From positions 868,001 through 932,000 of the forward strand of contig NZ_CP023695.1 in assembly GCF_008704395.1 (NCBI RefSeq): a DNA stretch of 64,000 bases. Reading direction: 5' to 3'. Below the pieces are notes generated by a model that saw only the letters and a program-made list of their open reading frames with translations, did no database searches and had not been told where the DNA came from. The translations under genes were made by a program, and so were the position numbers. This stretch comes from Streptomyces alboniger (lineage in GTDB: Bacteria > Actinomycetota > Actinomycetes > Streptomycetales > Streptomycetaceae). The number at the start of each line of letters is the position of its first letter. Positions within the stretch are counted from its first letter, which is position 1. Of the stretch, positions 7,866 to 15,701 are shown in pieces.

Positions 7866-8158
7866 GGCCTCGGCTCCGGGCGCGCGGCCCGCCGGGCCGC
7901 CTGCGCCTCCTCGGCCGCCGCTGCCAGGGCCTGCGCGAGGGCGGCGACGGTGGGTGTCAGGAACAGTGCGGCGGCGGGCACTTCGACACCGAACTCCTGG
8001 TCGATGGCCAGTTGCAGCTCGGCGGCGAGCAAGGAGTCACCGCCGAGTTCGAAGAAGTCGTCCGCCACCCCGATGGGCGCGACCTCCAGACCGGCGCTCC
8101 AGAGGGCGACGAGGCGGTGCTCGGTGGGGGTGCGGGGGGCGAGGTAGGCGGAACTCAT
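7862..8158 (-). CDS. Stand-alone peptidyl carrier protein
   Basis: A 98-residue acyl/peptidyl carrier protein with the phosphopantetheine site FFELGGDSLLA (Ser42). It tethers the amino acid activated by the adenylation enzyme and presents it to the P450 and condensation domain. The ATG at 8158 follows GGGAG on the minus strand. It is the first gene of the operon and reads away from the phytase gene. The Ala-rich, charged C-terminus after residue 80 is not part of the fold. Confidence 0.88.
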   Translation of the reverse strand: MSSAYLAPRTPTEHRLVALWSAGLEVAPIGVADDFFELGGDSLLAAELQLAIDQEFGVEVPAAALFLTPTVAALAQALAAAAEEAQAARRAARPEPRP

Positions 8159-8176
8159 GCCGAGTAACTCCCGCTG

Positions 8177-8198
8177 CTTCACCGTTTGTTCACGTCCC
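8177..8198. promoter_or_regulatory. Possible PHO box (PhoP binding site)
   Basis: Two adjacent 11-bp units, CTTCACCGTTT and GTTCACGTCCC, resemble the Streptomyces PhoP direct repeats (GTTCAyyyrGc). They lie 136 bp before the phytase start and 19 bp before the carrier-protein start. Phosphate control would be natural for a phytase. The second unit is a better match than the first. Confidence 0.4.
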
Positions 8199-8333
8199 GC
8201 ATCGGTCGCGGACGCGTTACCTCGCGGTAAGTCTTCATACGCGGAACACACACTCTGCACGTCCTTGCCTCCCGATCTTCCGTTCTCTTACGTGTGCTTG
8301 CTTTCTCTTGCGTTCTCTCTGAAGGAGCCCCGC

Positions 8334-9650
8334 GTGGTCATGAACCGCGATGCCCGATCGACGACGCTCGCCCTCGCCACGGCGGTCGTGGCGCTCGCCG
8401 CGGCCGCCCTGCCCGGCGAGGCCCTGGCCGCCCCGGCCGCCCCGGCCGCCCTGCCCGCTGTCGCTCCGCGGGCCGAGACCCCGCCGCTGCACGATGACGA
8501 GGCGGGCGGTGACGCCGACGCGGACGACCCGGCGATCTGGCGCGATGCCGCCGCCCCGGGCCGCAGCCTGGTGATCGCCACCGCCAAGCAGGGCGGCCTG
8601 CGCGTCTACGACCTGGAAGCCCGCGAGGTGCAGTCCGTGCCCGCACCCCCCGCGCCGGGCCCGGACCACGCGCCCGGCCGCTTCAACAACGTCGACCTGG
8701 TGCACGGTCTGCGCCTTTCCTCGGGCCGCGCCGACCTCGCCGTGACCAGCGACCGGGGCGGGGACCGGCTCCGCTTCTACCGCGTCGACCGCGACCGCGC
8801 GGGCGGCCCCCTCACCGACGTCACGGACCCGGCCGCGCCGCCCGTGTTCTCCGCCTCCCAGGAGGAGATCGACGAGCAGCGCACCGCGTACGGGCTCGCC
8901 ACCTGGACGGACAAGTCCACGGGCCGCTCCTACGCGCTGGTCAGCCGCCGGGAGCGGACGAGCGTCGCCCTGCTGGAGATCACACCCGGAGCCGGCGGCA
9001 AGGTCGGCTACCGCAAGGTCCGCTCCCTCGACCTGCCCGCGACGTTCCGCCTCCCCAACGGCACTTCGTGGACCCCCTGCGGCGAGCCCGGCGAACTCCC
9101 CCAGGTCGAGGGCATGGTGGTCGACCCGGCCAATGGCACGCTGTACGCGGGTCAGGAGGACGTCGGCATCTGGCGGATGCGCGCCGACCTGACCGGAGCA
9201 CCGGAACTCGTCGACAGGGTCCGCGAGTTCGGCGTACCCGGCACCTACGACGAGGAGACCGAGGAGTGCGAGGCGGGCGCCGACCCCGGCTACGGCGGCA
9301 CCCGCCTCAGTGCCGATGTCGAAGGACTGACGCTGCTCACCGAGCCGGACGGCGACGGCCACCTGCTGGCGTCCAGCCAGGGCGACAACACGTTCGCCGC
9401 CTATGACCGCGAGCTGTCCGACGCCAACGAGTACGAGGGCGGCTTCCGCGTCACCTCTGCCTCCTCCGCCCTCGACGGTTCGGAGGAGTGCGACGGGGCC
9501 GCCGCGCTCGCCGCGCCGCTCGGCCGCAGGTACCCGAACGGCCTGCTCGTCGTGCAGGACGGCCACGACGCTCCCGGGGACGGCGAACGCCCCTCCACCA
9601 ACTTCAAGTTCGTGGACCTCGGGGACGTCCGGGAAGCCCTGGAGGACTGA
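8334..9650 (+). CDS. Secreted beta-propeller phytase
   Basis: A 438-residue exported enzyme that removes phosphate from phytate. Residues 1 to about 33 form a signal peptide ending near ALA-AP. The mature part shows beta-propeller phytase features: DADDPAIW near the start, the Asn-rich RFNNVDLVHG region, VEGMVVDPANGTLYAGQED, and an acidic EEC/DPGYGGTRLSADVEGL stretch suited to calcium binding. GTG at 8334 lies 6 nt after GAAGGAG (8321-8327); the ATG at 8340 is the alternative. It is divergent from the NRPS operon with a possible PHO box between them. Confidence 0.88.
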   Translation: MVMNRDARSTTLALATAVVALAAAALPGEALAAPAAPAALPAVAPRAETPPLHDDEAGGDADADDPAIWRDAAAPGRSLVIATAKQGGLRVYDLEAREVQSVPAPPAPGPDHAPGRFNNVDLVHGLRLSSGRADLAVTSDRGGDRLRFYRVDRDRAGGPLTDVTDPAAPPVFSASQEEIDEQRTAYGLATWTDKSTGRSYALVSRRERTSVALLEITPGAGGKVGYRKVRSLDLPATFRLPNGTSWTPCGEPGELPQVEGMVVDPANGTLYAGQEDVGIWRMRADLTGAPELVDRVREFGVPGTYDEETEECEAGADPGYGGTRLSADVEGLTLLTEPDGDGHLLASSQGDNTFAAYDRELSDANEYEGGFRVTSASSALDGSEECDGAAALAAPLGRRYPNGLLVVQDGHDAPGDGERPSTNFKFVDLGDVREALED

Positions 9651-9687
9651 AGCCGGCAGGTCACGTCAGCGGTGTCGGCGCCCGCCG

Positions 9688-10011
9688 TCAGTAGATGTTG
9701 ACGAAGCCCCACCATGTCGTGCCGCTCCGCTGGCAGTAGCCCTCGTTCGCGGGCGTGGCAATGATGTGCTGGAGGACACCGGCGTCACACCGCGGCTCCG
9801 TCGAGTAGGGCGACAGGCAACGGAAGCCCGCTCTGGGCCTCGGCGCGCCGGGCGGACAGGACAGGATTCCCACGTCGGACGCCGATGCCTGTGCCGGGGC
9901 GGACCGCGTGGGCGCGGACTGGGCCGGGGCGGCCTGTGCGGGGGCCGCCACGGCTCCCAGGGCCAGCGCGGCGCCCAGCCCCGCGCTCGCGAGCAACGTA
10001 CGAACAGCCAT
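9688..10011 (-). CDS. Small secreted protein, function unknown
   Basis: A 107-residue protein whose ATG at 10011 follows GGAGGGG on the minus strand. Residues 1 to about 31 are a signal peptide (MAVRTLLASAG then AAPAQAAP). A 25-residue Ala/Pro/Ser linker follows, then a compact domain of about 55 residues with four Cys (ILSCPPG, FRCLSPY, PRCDAGV, GYCQRSG), consistent with two disulfides, ending in TTWWGFVNIY. I do not recognise the family. It is convergent with the phytase gene. Confidence 0.75.
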   Translation of the reverse strand: MAVRTLLASAGLGAALALGAVAAPAQAAPAQSAPTRSAPAQASASDVGILSCPPGAPRPRAGFRCLSPYSTEPRCDAGVLQHIIATPANEGYCQRSGTTWWGFVNIY

Positions 10012-10131
10012 GGTGTTTCCCCTCCGAGGACGCCGACTGGTTTCCACGCCCCACTGTGCGGCGCGGGCCTGCGGCAGACCTTGGAGATACCTTGAATCGG
10101 CAGCGTACGGACCTCGCGGCGGCCAGCACAC

Positions 10132-11676
10132 TCAGCGCGCCGCCCCCGCCCGCCGCCGCCCTCGACCGCGGCGGGCGCGGCCGCGCGCCAGGCGGTGGAA
10201 GGCGCGGGAGGCCCGCGTCGGTGTGGGCAGGGTCCCGGCGACCGCGTCGGCCAGCAGGGTCGAGACCGTTTCGGCGGCGCAGGTGCGGTTGGCCCCGATG
10301 CCGCCGGTGGGGCCGCGTTTGATCCAGCCCACGACGTAGGTGCCCGGATGTCCGGTGACCCGGCCGCCCTCGTGCGGGACCGTGCCGGTGCTCTCGTCGA
10401 AGGGAAGTCCCGGCACCGGCAGACCGCGGTAGCCGATCGCACGGAGCATCATGCCCGCGCGCAGGGTCCGCTCCCCCGCGTCCGAGGTGACGCGCACGGC
10501 CTCCACCCGGCCCTCGCCGAGGACTTCGGTGGGACGGCTGTGGAAGCGCAGGACGATACGCCGCCCGGGCGCGGGCGGCTCGTCCCAGTCGAGGTGCCTG
10601 CGCGTGACGCCGCGCAGGAGGGCCGCCTTGCTCCCCGGGCCGGCCGCCTCGACGGCGGCGGCTGTCCGCGGGTCGTGGTCGTCGACGACCAGCTCCACAC
10701 CGGGCAGGTGCGTGAGGGCGAGCAGTTCGGAGGTGGTGTACGCGGCGTGTTCGGGTCCGCGGCGCGCGAGCAGGACCACCTCGCGGACCGCACTGCCGCG
10801 CAGCGCCGCCAGGGCGCATTCGGCGATGTCGGTGCGGGCCAGGGCGTCCGGGTCGGCGAGCAGGATGCGGGCCACGTCGAGGGCGACGTTGCCGTTGCCG
10901 ACCACGACGACGCGCTCCGCCGACAGGTCGAAGCCCTCCGGCGCCGCTTCGGGGTGGCCGTTGTACCAGGCGACGAACGCGCTCGCGGCGACGCTGCCGG
11001 GCAGGTCCTCGCCGGGTACGGACAGCCGGCGGTCGGCGGACGCCCCCACGGCGTAGATCACCGCGTCGTGGTGCGCGGCCAGCTCCGCCGTGGTGACGTC
11101 GGTGCCCACGTCGAGTCCCAGGTGCATCCGCACCCGGGGATGCGTGCGGAAGCGGGCGAAGGCGTCGCCCACCTTCTTGGTGGCGGGATGGTCGGGCGCG
11201 ACGCCGTAGCGCACGAGTCCGCCGGCCACCGGCAGCCGGTCGACCAGTGTCACCTCGGCGCTGGTGTGCAGCAGAAGATCCTGCGCGGCGTACATGCCGG
11301 CCGGGCCGGTACCGACGACGGCGACCTTGAGCGGCGCGAAGTCCGCGGGCAGGACGCGCGGGAAGTCCGGCTCGCCCCAAGGGTGGAAGTTCGGCCCGTC
11401 CGGGTCCTGTCGGGGTGCCTCGGCTTCTTCGAAGTACGCCGCGTTGATCGCGGCGTACTCCTTCTGGGCCGCGGGCAGGCGGTCCACCGGGAAGATCGCG
11501 TCGACCGGGCAGGCGTCGGCGCACGCGCCGCAGCCTATGCAGGTGGCGGGGTCGATGTGCAGCATCTCCGTGCTGCCGAACGCCCGCTCCTGCGGTGTGG
11601 GGTGGATGCAGTTGACGGGGCACACGGCCACGCAGGCGGCGTCGCCGCAACAGGTCTGGGTGATGGCGTAGGTCAT
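10132..11676 (-). CDS. Ferredoxin-NADP reductase with N-terminal ferredoxin domain (FprA/FprB type)
   Basis: A 514-residue fusion. Residues 1 to about 60 form a two-cluster bacterial ferredoxin (CCGDAACVAVCP and CIGCGACADACP). The rest is an FAD/NADPH reductase with VGTGPAGMYAAQ for FAD near residue 112 and VVGNGNVALDVAR for NADPH. It probably shuttles electrons from NADPH to an oxygenase. It starts 51 nt after the AurF-type oxygenase stop on the same strand, so that enzyme is the likely client; the P450 at 6612 is another possibility. Confidence 0.9.
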   Translation of the reverse strand: MTYAITQTCCGDAACVAVCPVNCIHPTPQERAFGSTEMLHIDPATCIGCGACADACPVDAIFPVDRLPAAQKEYAAINAAYFEEAEAPRQDPDGPNFHPWGEPDFPRVLPADFAPLKVAVVGTGPAGMYAAQDLLLHTSAEVTLVDRLPVAGGLVRYGVAPDHPATKKVGDAFARFRTHPRVRMHLGLDVGTDVTTAELAAHHDAVIYAVGASADRRLSVPGEDLPGSVAASAFVAWYNGHPEAAPEGFDLSAERVVVVGNGNVALDVARILLADPDALARTDIAECALAALRGSAVREVVLLARRGPEHAAYTTSELLALTHLPGVELVVDDHDPRTAAAVEAAGPGSKAALLRGVTRRHLDWDEPPAPGRRIVLRFHSRPTEVLGEGRVEAVRVTSDAGERTLRAGMMLRAIGYRGLPVPGLPFDESTGTVPHEGGRVTGHPGTYVVGWIKRGPTGGIGANRTCAAETVSTLLADAVAGTLPTPTRASRAFHRLARGRARRGRGRRRAGAAR

Positions 11677-11727
11677 GTTCCTGGACTCGGCTCGGCGAAG
11701 GCGACGGTGACAGTGACGGTTACGGCG

Positions 11728-12642
11728 TCAGATGAGGTGGGCGCGCTTGTAGAAGGCCAGCGCGGGCTTGGTGAGCAGGCCGCACGAGGCCAGGAACTCC
11801 ATGAGGCCCGCACAGCTGGAACGCATCATGGACTTGTGGTGTTCGTTGGTCCTCGCCTCCGCGAGGGCACGCGCCTCGTCGAGCCCGGCGTTCGCGTAGA
11901 CCTGGCGGTTCACCATGCTGGTGACGATGACGTACGACGCGATGGCGATCACGAGGGCGTTGACCTGGCGGCGCACCCGGCCCGCGCCGGCCAGCCGCTT
12001 GCGCGTCTGGTCGCGGGCGAACTTCATGTGCCGCGACTCCTCGACGACATGGATGTTGTTGATGGTGCGGACGAAGGGCACGACCCTCTCGTCCCGCATC
12101 CAGTCGCGCTGCATGACGTCGAGCACCTCTTCGGCGACGAGGATCGCGGCGTACGCCGCCTCCCCGAAGGCGACCGTCTTGAAGACCCTGCCCAGCTCGA
12201 CCGCGCTCCGGCGCGGCCGGTACGGGGGCGCGCCCAGCTTCTCGGCTCCGCGCGCGAACATGATCGAGTGGCGGCACTCCTCGGCGATCTCCGTGAGCGC
12301 CCACTGGACTTCGGCGCTGGTGGGGTCCTTCGCGTAGACATCGCGCAGCACCATCTGCTGGAGGATCATCTCGAACCAGATGCCGGTGCTGGCCACCGAC
12401 GCCGCCTCCTGCCGGGTCAGCTCCTTGCGCTGCTCCTCGGTCAACTCCTGCCAGTACGCGGTGCCGTAGAGCGTGCTCCACTCCGGGCTCGCGCCGTGGC
12501 AGTCGCGGTCCAGCGGGGTCTCCCAGTCGACCTCGGTGGCGGGGTCGTACGCGAGGACCGCGGCCGAGTCGAGCAGCCGCCGGGAGATGTCGCCCTCCGG
12601 GGAATCCTCCTGCGCGCTCGGCCGGACAGTGCTGCTCGCCAT
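11728..12642 (-). CDS. AurF-type diiron oxygenase
   Basis: A 304-residue helical diiron protein of the p-aminobenzoate N-oxygenase (AurF) superfamily. The metal-ligand pattern is present twice: E91 then EECRH (121-125), and a second-half Glu near 171 then H198 with EESRH (201-205). Family members oxidise amines to nitro groups or act on unknown substrates in lipid or secondary metabolism. ATG at 12642 follows AAGGAGC. The adjacent ferredoxin reductase probably supplies electrons. A long palindrome overlaps its promoter region. Confidence 0.85.
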   Translation of the reverse strand: MASSTVRPSAQEDSPEGDISRRLLDSAAVLAYDPATEVDWETPLDRDCHGASPEWSTLYGTAYWQELTEEQRKELTRQEAASVASTGIWFEMILQQMVLRDVYAKDPTSAEVQWALTEIAEECRHSIMFARGAEKLGAPPYRPRRSAVELGRVFKTVAFGEAAYAAILVAEEVLDVMQRDWMRDERVVPFVRTINNIHVVEESRHMKFARDQTRKRLAGAGRVRRQVNALVIAIASYVIVTSMVNRQVYANAGLDEARALAEARTNEHHKSMMRSSCAGLMEFLASCGLLTKPALAFYKRAHLI

Positions 12643-12705
12643 GGTGCGGCTCCTTGACTCGGACGTCAGGGCAAGGACCGCGACGCCCGCCTCGCGGCAC
12701 GCCAC

Positions 12706-12742
12706 GACCCCCTTGTTAGACAGACCGTATAACAAGGGGGTC
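12706..12742. promoter_or_regulatory. Long palindromic operator upstream of the diiron oxygenase
   Basis: Arms of 13 bp (GACCCCCTTGTTA, 12706-12718, and its exact complement, 12730-12742) flank an 11-bp spacer that is itself nearly symmetric (TTAgACaGaCcGTaTAA). The spacer contains a -10-like TTATAC on the minus strand, 64-100 bp before the oxygenase start. The form is typical of a TetR-family operator. No TetR gene is adjacent. A terminator for the MFS gene is the alternative. Confidence 0.55.
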
Positions 12743-12756
12743 GGGTAGGCCTACCC
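12743..12756. promoter_or_regulatory. 14-bp perfect palindrome
   Basis: GGGTAGGCCTACCC is exactly self-complementary without a loop and directly abuts the 37-bp operator-like palindrome. A second protein-binding site is plausible; no regulator can be named. Confidence 0.35.
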
Positions 12757-12789
12757 TCAAGTAGGCACGAGTGAGGCGGGATGCGGGAG

Positions 12790-13980
12790 TTACGTGCGGG
12801 TCAGCTGCTCGGGCTCGGCGGCCGTCCACGTGATCCGCGTACTGCACGCGCAGACGACGAGCGCCGACGCGGCGACCGCCGCGAAGCCCCAGACCAGGCT
12901 GCTCGCGCCCGCGATGAAGCCGATCAGCGGTGGCCCGGCCAGCAGACCCGTGGTCCCCATGGCGGCGACGAGCGTCAGCGAGTCGGAGCCCTGCCCGGCC
13001 GCGGCCACGTAGACGCACGGGGTGACGGCCGCGATGCCGAGGCCCACGCAGGCGAAGCCGAGCAGCGCGGGGACCAGACCGCCGCTGAGCAGGGCGAGGA
13101 GCAGGCCCACGCCCGCCAGCGCGCTGCCGGCCAGGACGACGCGGCCGTCGCCCCAGCGGCCGCGCCATCCGTCGGCGAAGAGCCGGGCCACGACCATCAT
13201 TCCGGAGACGACGGCGATGCCCAGGGGCGCCAGCTCGGCGGAGGCGTCGGTGACGTCCTCCAGATAGAGCGCCGACCAGTCGTTCATCGCACCTTCGGTC
13301 ACGGTGCCGAACGCCATCGCGACACACATCCACAGCGTCACGCGGGAGGGCGCGGTCCACTTCCCGGCGCGCTTCTTCTTCTTCTGCCCTGTCTCCGCCG
13401 GGAGTTGATCGTCCGTCAGCAGCCCGGTACGCGCGTACGCCACCAGCAGGAGCAGGATCGCGGCGGCCGCGGTGAAGTGGACGGCCACCGCCGACGTGAC
13501 CGCGTTCATGCCGGAGGCGAGCAGCGCCGCGAGCAGGGAGCCGCCGCTGAACGTGGCGTGCAGCCGGGCCATGGTGTTGCGCTCGAATCTGGTTTCGAGG
13601 GCAGCGCCTTGGGCGTTCATGGCGACGTTGAGGCAGCCCACGAGGACGCCGTCGACGCACATGACCAGCAGGGCGACGGGGTAGTTCGGCGCCGCGGCGA
13701 GGGCCGGGAGCAGCAGGGCCAGGCAGAGCGCCGACAGGAGCGCGAGGCGCTGGGAGCCGAGGTGCCGCATCAGCGCCGCGACCACGGGGAAGGACACCGC
13801 GGCGCCGACGCCCGCGGCCATCAGCAGGACGCCGACCTCCGCCGCGCTCAGACCGAGGCCGCTCTTGAGAGCGGGGATCCGGGATGCCCAGGTGGCGTAC
13901 TGGAAGCCGAGCGAGCAGAACAGGGCGGCGATCGCCAATTGGCCCCGATGGAAAGGATCACGTACGCGGAGCACCGACAT
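12790..13980 (-). CDS. MFS transporter, probable exporter
   Basis: A 396-residue major facilitator protein with about 12 hydrophobic segments and a basic central loop containing GQKKKKRAGK near residue 205. It begins inside the end of the GNAT gene (23-nt overlap), making it the last gene of the five-gene operon starting at 18094. Export of the operon's product is the natural role. The closest general type is sugar/drug MFS; the substrate is unknown. Confidence 0.85.
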   Translation of the reverse strand: MSVLRVRDPFHRGQLAIAALFCSLGFQYATWASRIPALKSGLGLSAAEVGVLLMAAGVGAAVSFPVVAALMRHLGSQRLALLSALCLALLLPALAAAPNYPVALLVMCVDGVLVGCLNVAMNAQGAALETRFERNTMARLHATFSGGSLLAALLASGMNAVTSAVAVHFTAAAAILLLLVAYARTGLLTDDQLPAETGQKKKKRAGKWTAPSRVTLWMCVAMAFGTVTEGAMNDWSALYLEDVTDASAELAPLGIAVVSGMMVVARLFADGWRGRWGDGRVVLAGSALAGVGLLLALLSGGLVPALLGFACVGLGIAAVTPCVYVAAAGQGSDSLTLVAAMGTTGLLAGPPLIGFIAGASSLVWGFAAVAASALVVCACSTRITWTAAEPEQLTRT

Positions 13981-14518
13981 CAGCCCACTTCTCTGTTTCT
14001 CTGCGCGGTGCCGGTCCGGCCGGCACCGTCATGGACATGTACACAGCGGTCGGGCCGTATCCGGCCGGCGGCACGGCCCCGCGCCCGGTGGTGAAGCCGC
14101 GGGCCGACCAGAACGTCTCGCTGCCGCCGACAGCCACCAGGGAGATCTGCTCGTAGCCGTGCGAACGGGCCGTCGCGGTCAGGTGGTTGAGGAGGTGGCG
14201 CGCGAGGCCCCGGTGCCGCAGGTCCTCCGCGACGACGATGTCGTGCAGATGGAGATTGCGCGAGGTGGGCGTCGGCTCGTCGTCGGTGGCGCCCAGCTGC
14301 GGGTAGGCGGATTCCGGGTAGGGCAGGGCCAGCAGGTAGCCCGCGAGGCGCCCGCTCAGGTCCAGCGCGAAGCAGGTGGCCGGCGACGCGTGCGCCTTGG
14401 CCTCCAGCGCGGCCCGCCCCTCCGACAGGCCGAGGCGGTGGTAGGCGCGGTGTTCGAGGAGGGCGATGCCGTCCCAGTCGCCGTCGGCGACGGGGCGTGT
14501 CCGTATCTCGTGGTTCAC
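13958..14518 (-). CDS. GNAT-family N-acetyltransferase
   Basis: A 186-residue acetyltransferase. The acetyl-CoA binding region is visible around HLHDIVVAEDLRHRGLARHLL (R/Q-x-x-G-x-G/A type, here RHRGLA). GTG at 14518 shares 4 nt (GTGA) with the stop of the PLP decarboxylase, so translation is coupled. In this operon it could acetylate the amine made by the decarboxylase, either as a biosynthetic or a self-protection step. That role is inference from context. Confidence 0.82.
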   Translation of the reverse strand: MNHEIRTRPVADGDWDGIALLEHRAYHRLGLSEGRAALEAKAHASPATCFALDLSGRLAGYLLALPYPESAYPQLGATDDEPTPTSRNLHLHDIVVAEDLRHRGLARHLLNHLTATARSHGYEQISLVAVGGSETFWSARGFTTGRGAVPPAGYGPTAVYMSMTVPAGPAPRRETEKWADVGAPRT

Positions 14519-15693
14519 GCGTCGCCGCCGTCTATCCAGGTGTACGGGAGCGGGCTGAAGCCGTTGAAGCCCCGCGTCATGTAGCTGGTCGCGTACGCGC
14601 CGCAGGACAGCACCCATACGGGGTCGCCGGAGGCCAGCGCCTTGGGCACCTGGATCAGGCCGTGTTCGTGCGAGAAGGCGTCGTCGCTGTCGCAGGTGGG
14701 GCCGGCCACTACGGCCGGCACCGACTCGGCATCGCGGTGCGAGGGGAAGACCAGGCGGTACTGCACCTGGTCCATCTCGTACAGGCCGTTGAACTTGCCG
14801 CAGCTCAGATACAGCCAGTACTGGCGCTCGCCGCCGGGGCCGCGCCGCGCGGAGAGCCGGGAGACGTGCGCGCGGATGGCGCCCTGGTCGGCGACGAGAT
14901 AGCGGCCGGGTTCGACGACGTAGCCGAGCCGGTGGCCGCGGATCCCGCTCAGGCGTGCCATGCCGTCGCGGATCACGGCGAAGATCTTGTCCATCGGGGG
15001 ATCGAGGGCTCTGCCCCGCTGATCGCGGTAGCCGAGGGCGGGCAGGCCGCCGCCGAGGTTGACGTGGTCCAGGCAGATGCCGCGCCGGCCGAGGGCGACG
15101 AGGACGTCCGCGATGCGGTCGAACGCCTCGTGCCAGGCGTCGGCCGACATCTGCTGGGAGCCGACGTGCACGGACAGACCGGCGGGGGTCAGCCCCAGCT
15201 CGCGCGCCCTGTCCAGCACGGCGACGGCGTCGGCGGGCGAACATCCGTACTTGTGACTGAGCCCCCAGAGCGCGCCCTCGCCGGTGGTGGCGATGCGGCA
15301 GAACACCCGGGCGCCCGGGGCGTGTTCCGCGATGGCGGTGACGTCCTCCAGGCTGTCGGTCGCGAAGTCCCCGATGCCGAGGCGGTGTGCGTCGGCGATG
15401 TTGTCGTCGGACTTGACGGTGTTGCCGTAGTGCATCCTGGCGGGCGGCACCCCGGCGCGCAGGGCCTGTGCCACTTCGTGGGGGCTCGCCGCGTCGACGC
15501 CGCAGCCCCGCCGGGCCAGGCGGGCGAGGACCTCGTCCACCGGGCAGGCCTTCATGGCGAAGCGGACGGCGACGCCGGGCAGTTCGCGGCGCAGGGTGTC
15601 GTAGCGCTCCTCGATGCCGGGGAGGTCGAAGACGATCTGGTCCTCGGCCGCGTTCGCCAGGGCGTCGAGGAGCGGGACGGTGTCGTGCGTCAT
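14515..15693 (-). CDS. Fold-type III PLP-dependent amino acid decarboxylase
   Basis: A 392-residue enzyme of the ornithine/diaminopimelate decarboxylase group. PLP Lys lies in RFAMKACP near residue 45, followed by HVGSQ, the phosphate-binding GGGLPALGY, EPGRYLVA, and the C-terminal CDSDD with catalytic Cys. It removes the carboxylate from a basic or modified amino acid to give an amine. ATG at 15693 is preferred; a TTG at 15705 would overlap the upstream stop by 4 nt and is possible. Its neighbours are a DUF6271-like protein and a hydroxylase, so the amino acid may be hydroxylated. Confidence 0.85.
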   Translation of the reverse strand: MTHDTVPLLDALANAAEDQIVFDLPGIEERYDTLRRELPGVAVRFAMKACPVDEVLARLARRGCGVDAASPHEVAQALRAGVPPARMHYGNTVKSDDNIADAHRLGIGDFATDSLEDVTAIAEHAPGARVFCRIATTGEGALWGLSHKYGCSPADAVAVLDRARELGLTPAGLSVHVGSQQMSADAWHEAFDRIADVLVALGRRGICLDHVNLGGGLPALGYRDQRGRALDPPMDKIFAVIRDGMARLSGIRGHRLGYVVEPGRYLVADQGAIRAHVSRLSARRGPGGERQYWLYLSCGKFNGLYEMDQVQYRLVFPSHRDAESVPAVVAGPTCDSDDAFSHEHGLIQVPKALASGDPVWVLSCGAYATSYMTRGFNGFSPLPYTWIDGGDA

Positions 15694-15701
15694 CGTGGCA
15701 C

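Noticed and set aside
10195..12657. Long plus-strand open frame opposite the reductase and oxygenase genes
   Set aside because: No recognisable domain, and the minus strand encodes two well-conserved proteins with ribosome binding sites.
12706..12742. Palindrome as a simple terminator for the MFS gene
   Set aside because: No T-run follows on the minus strand, the centre is symmetric and contains a promoter-like element, and it lies at the right distance from the next start codon; kept as operator, with the terminator as alternative.
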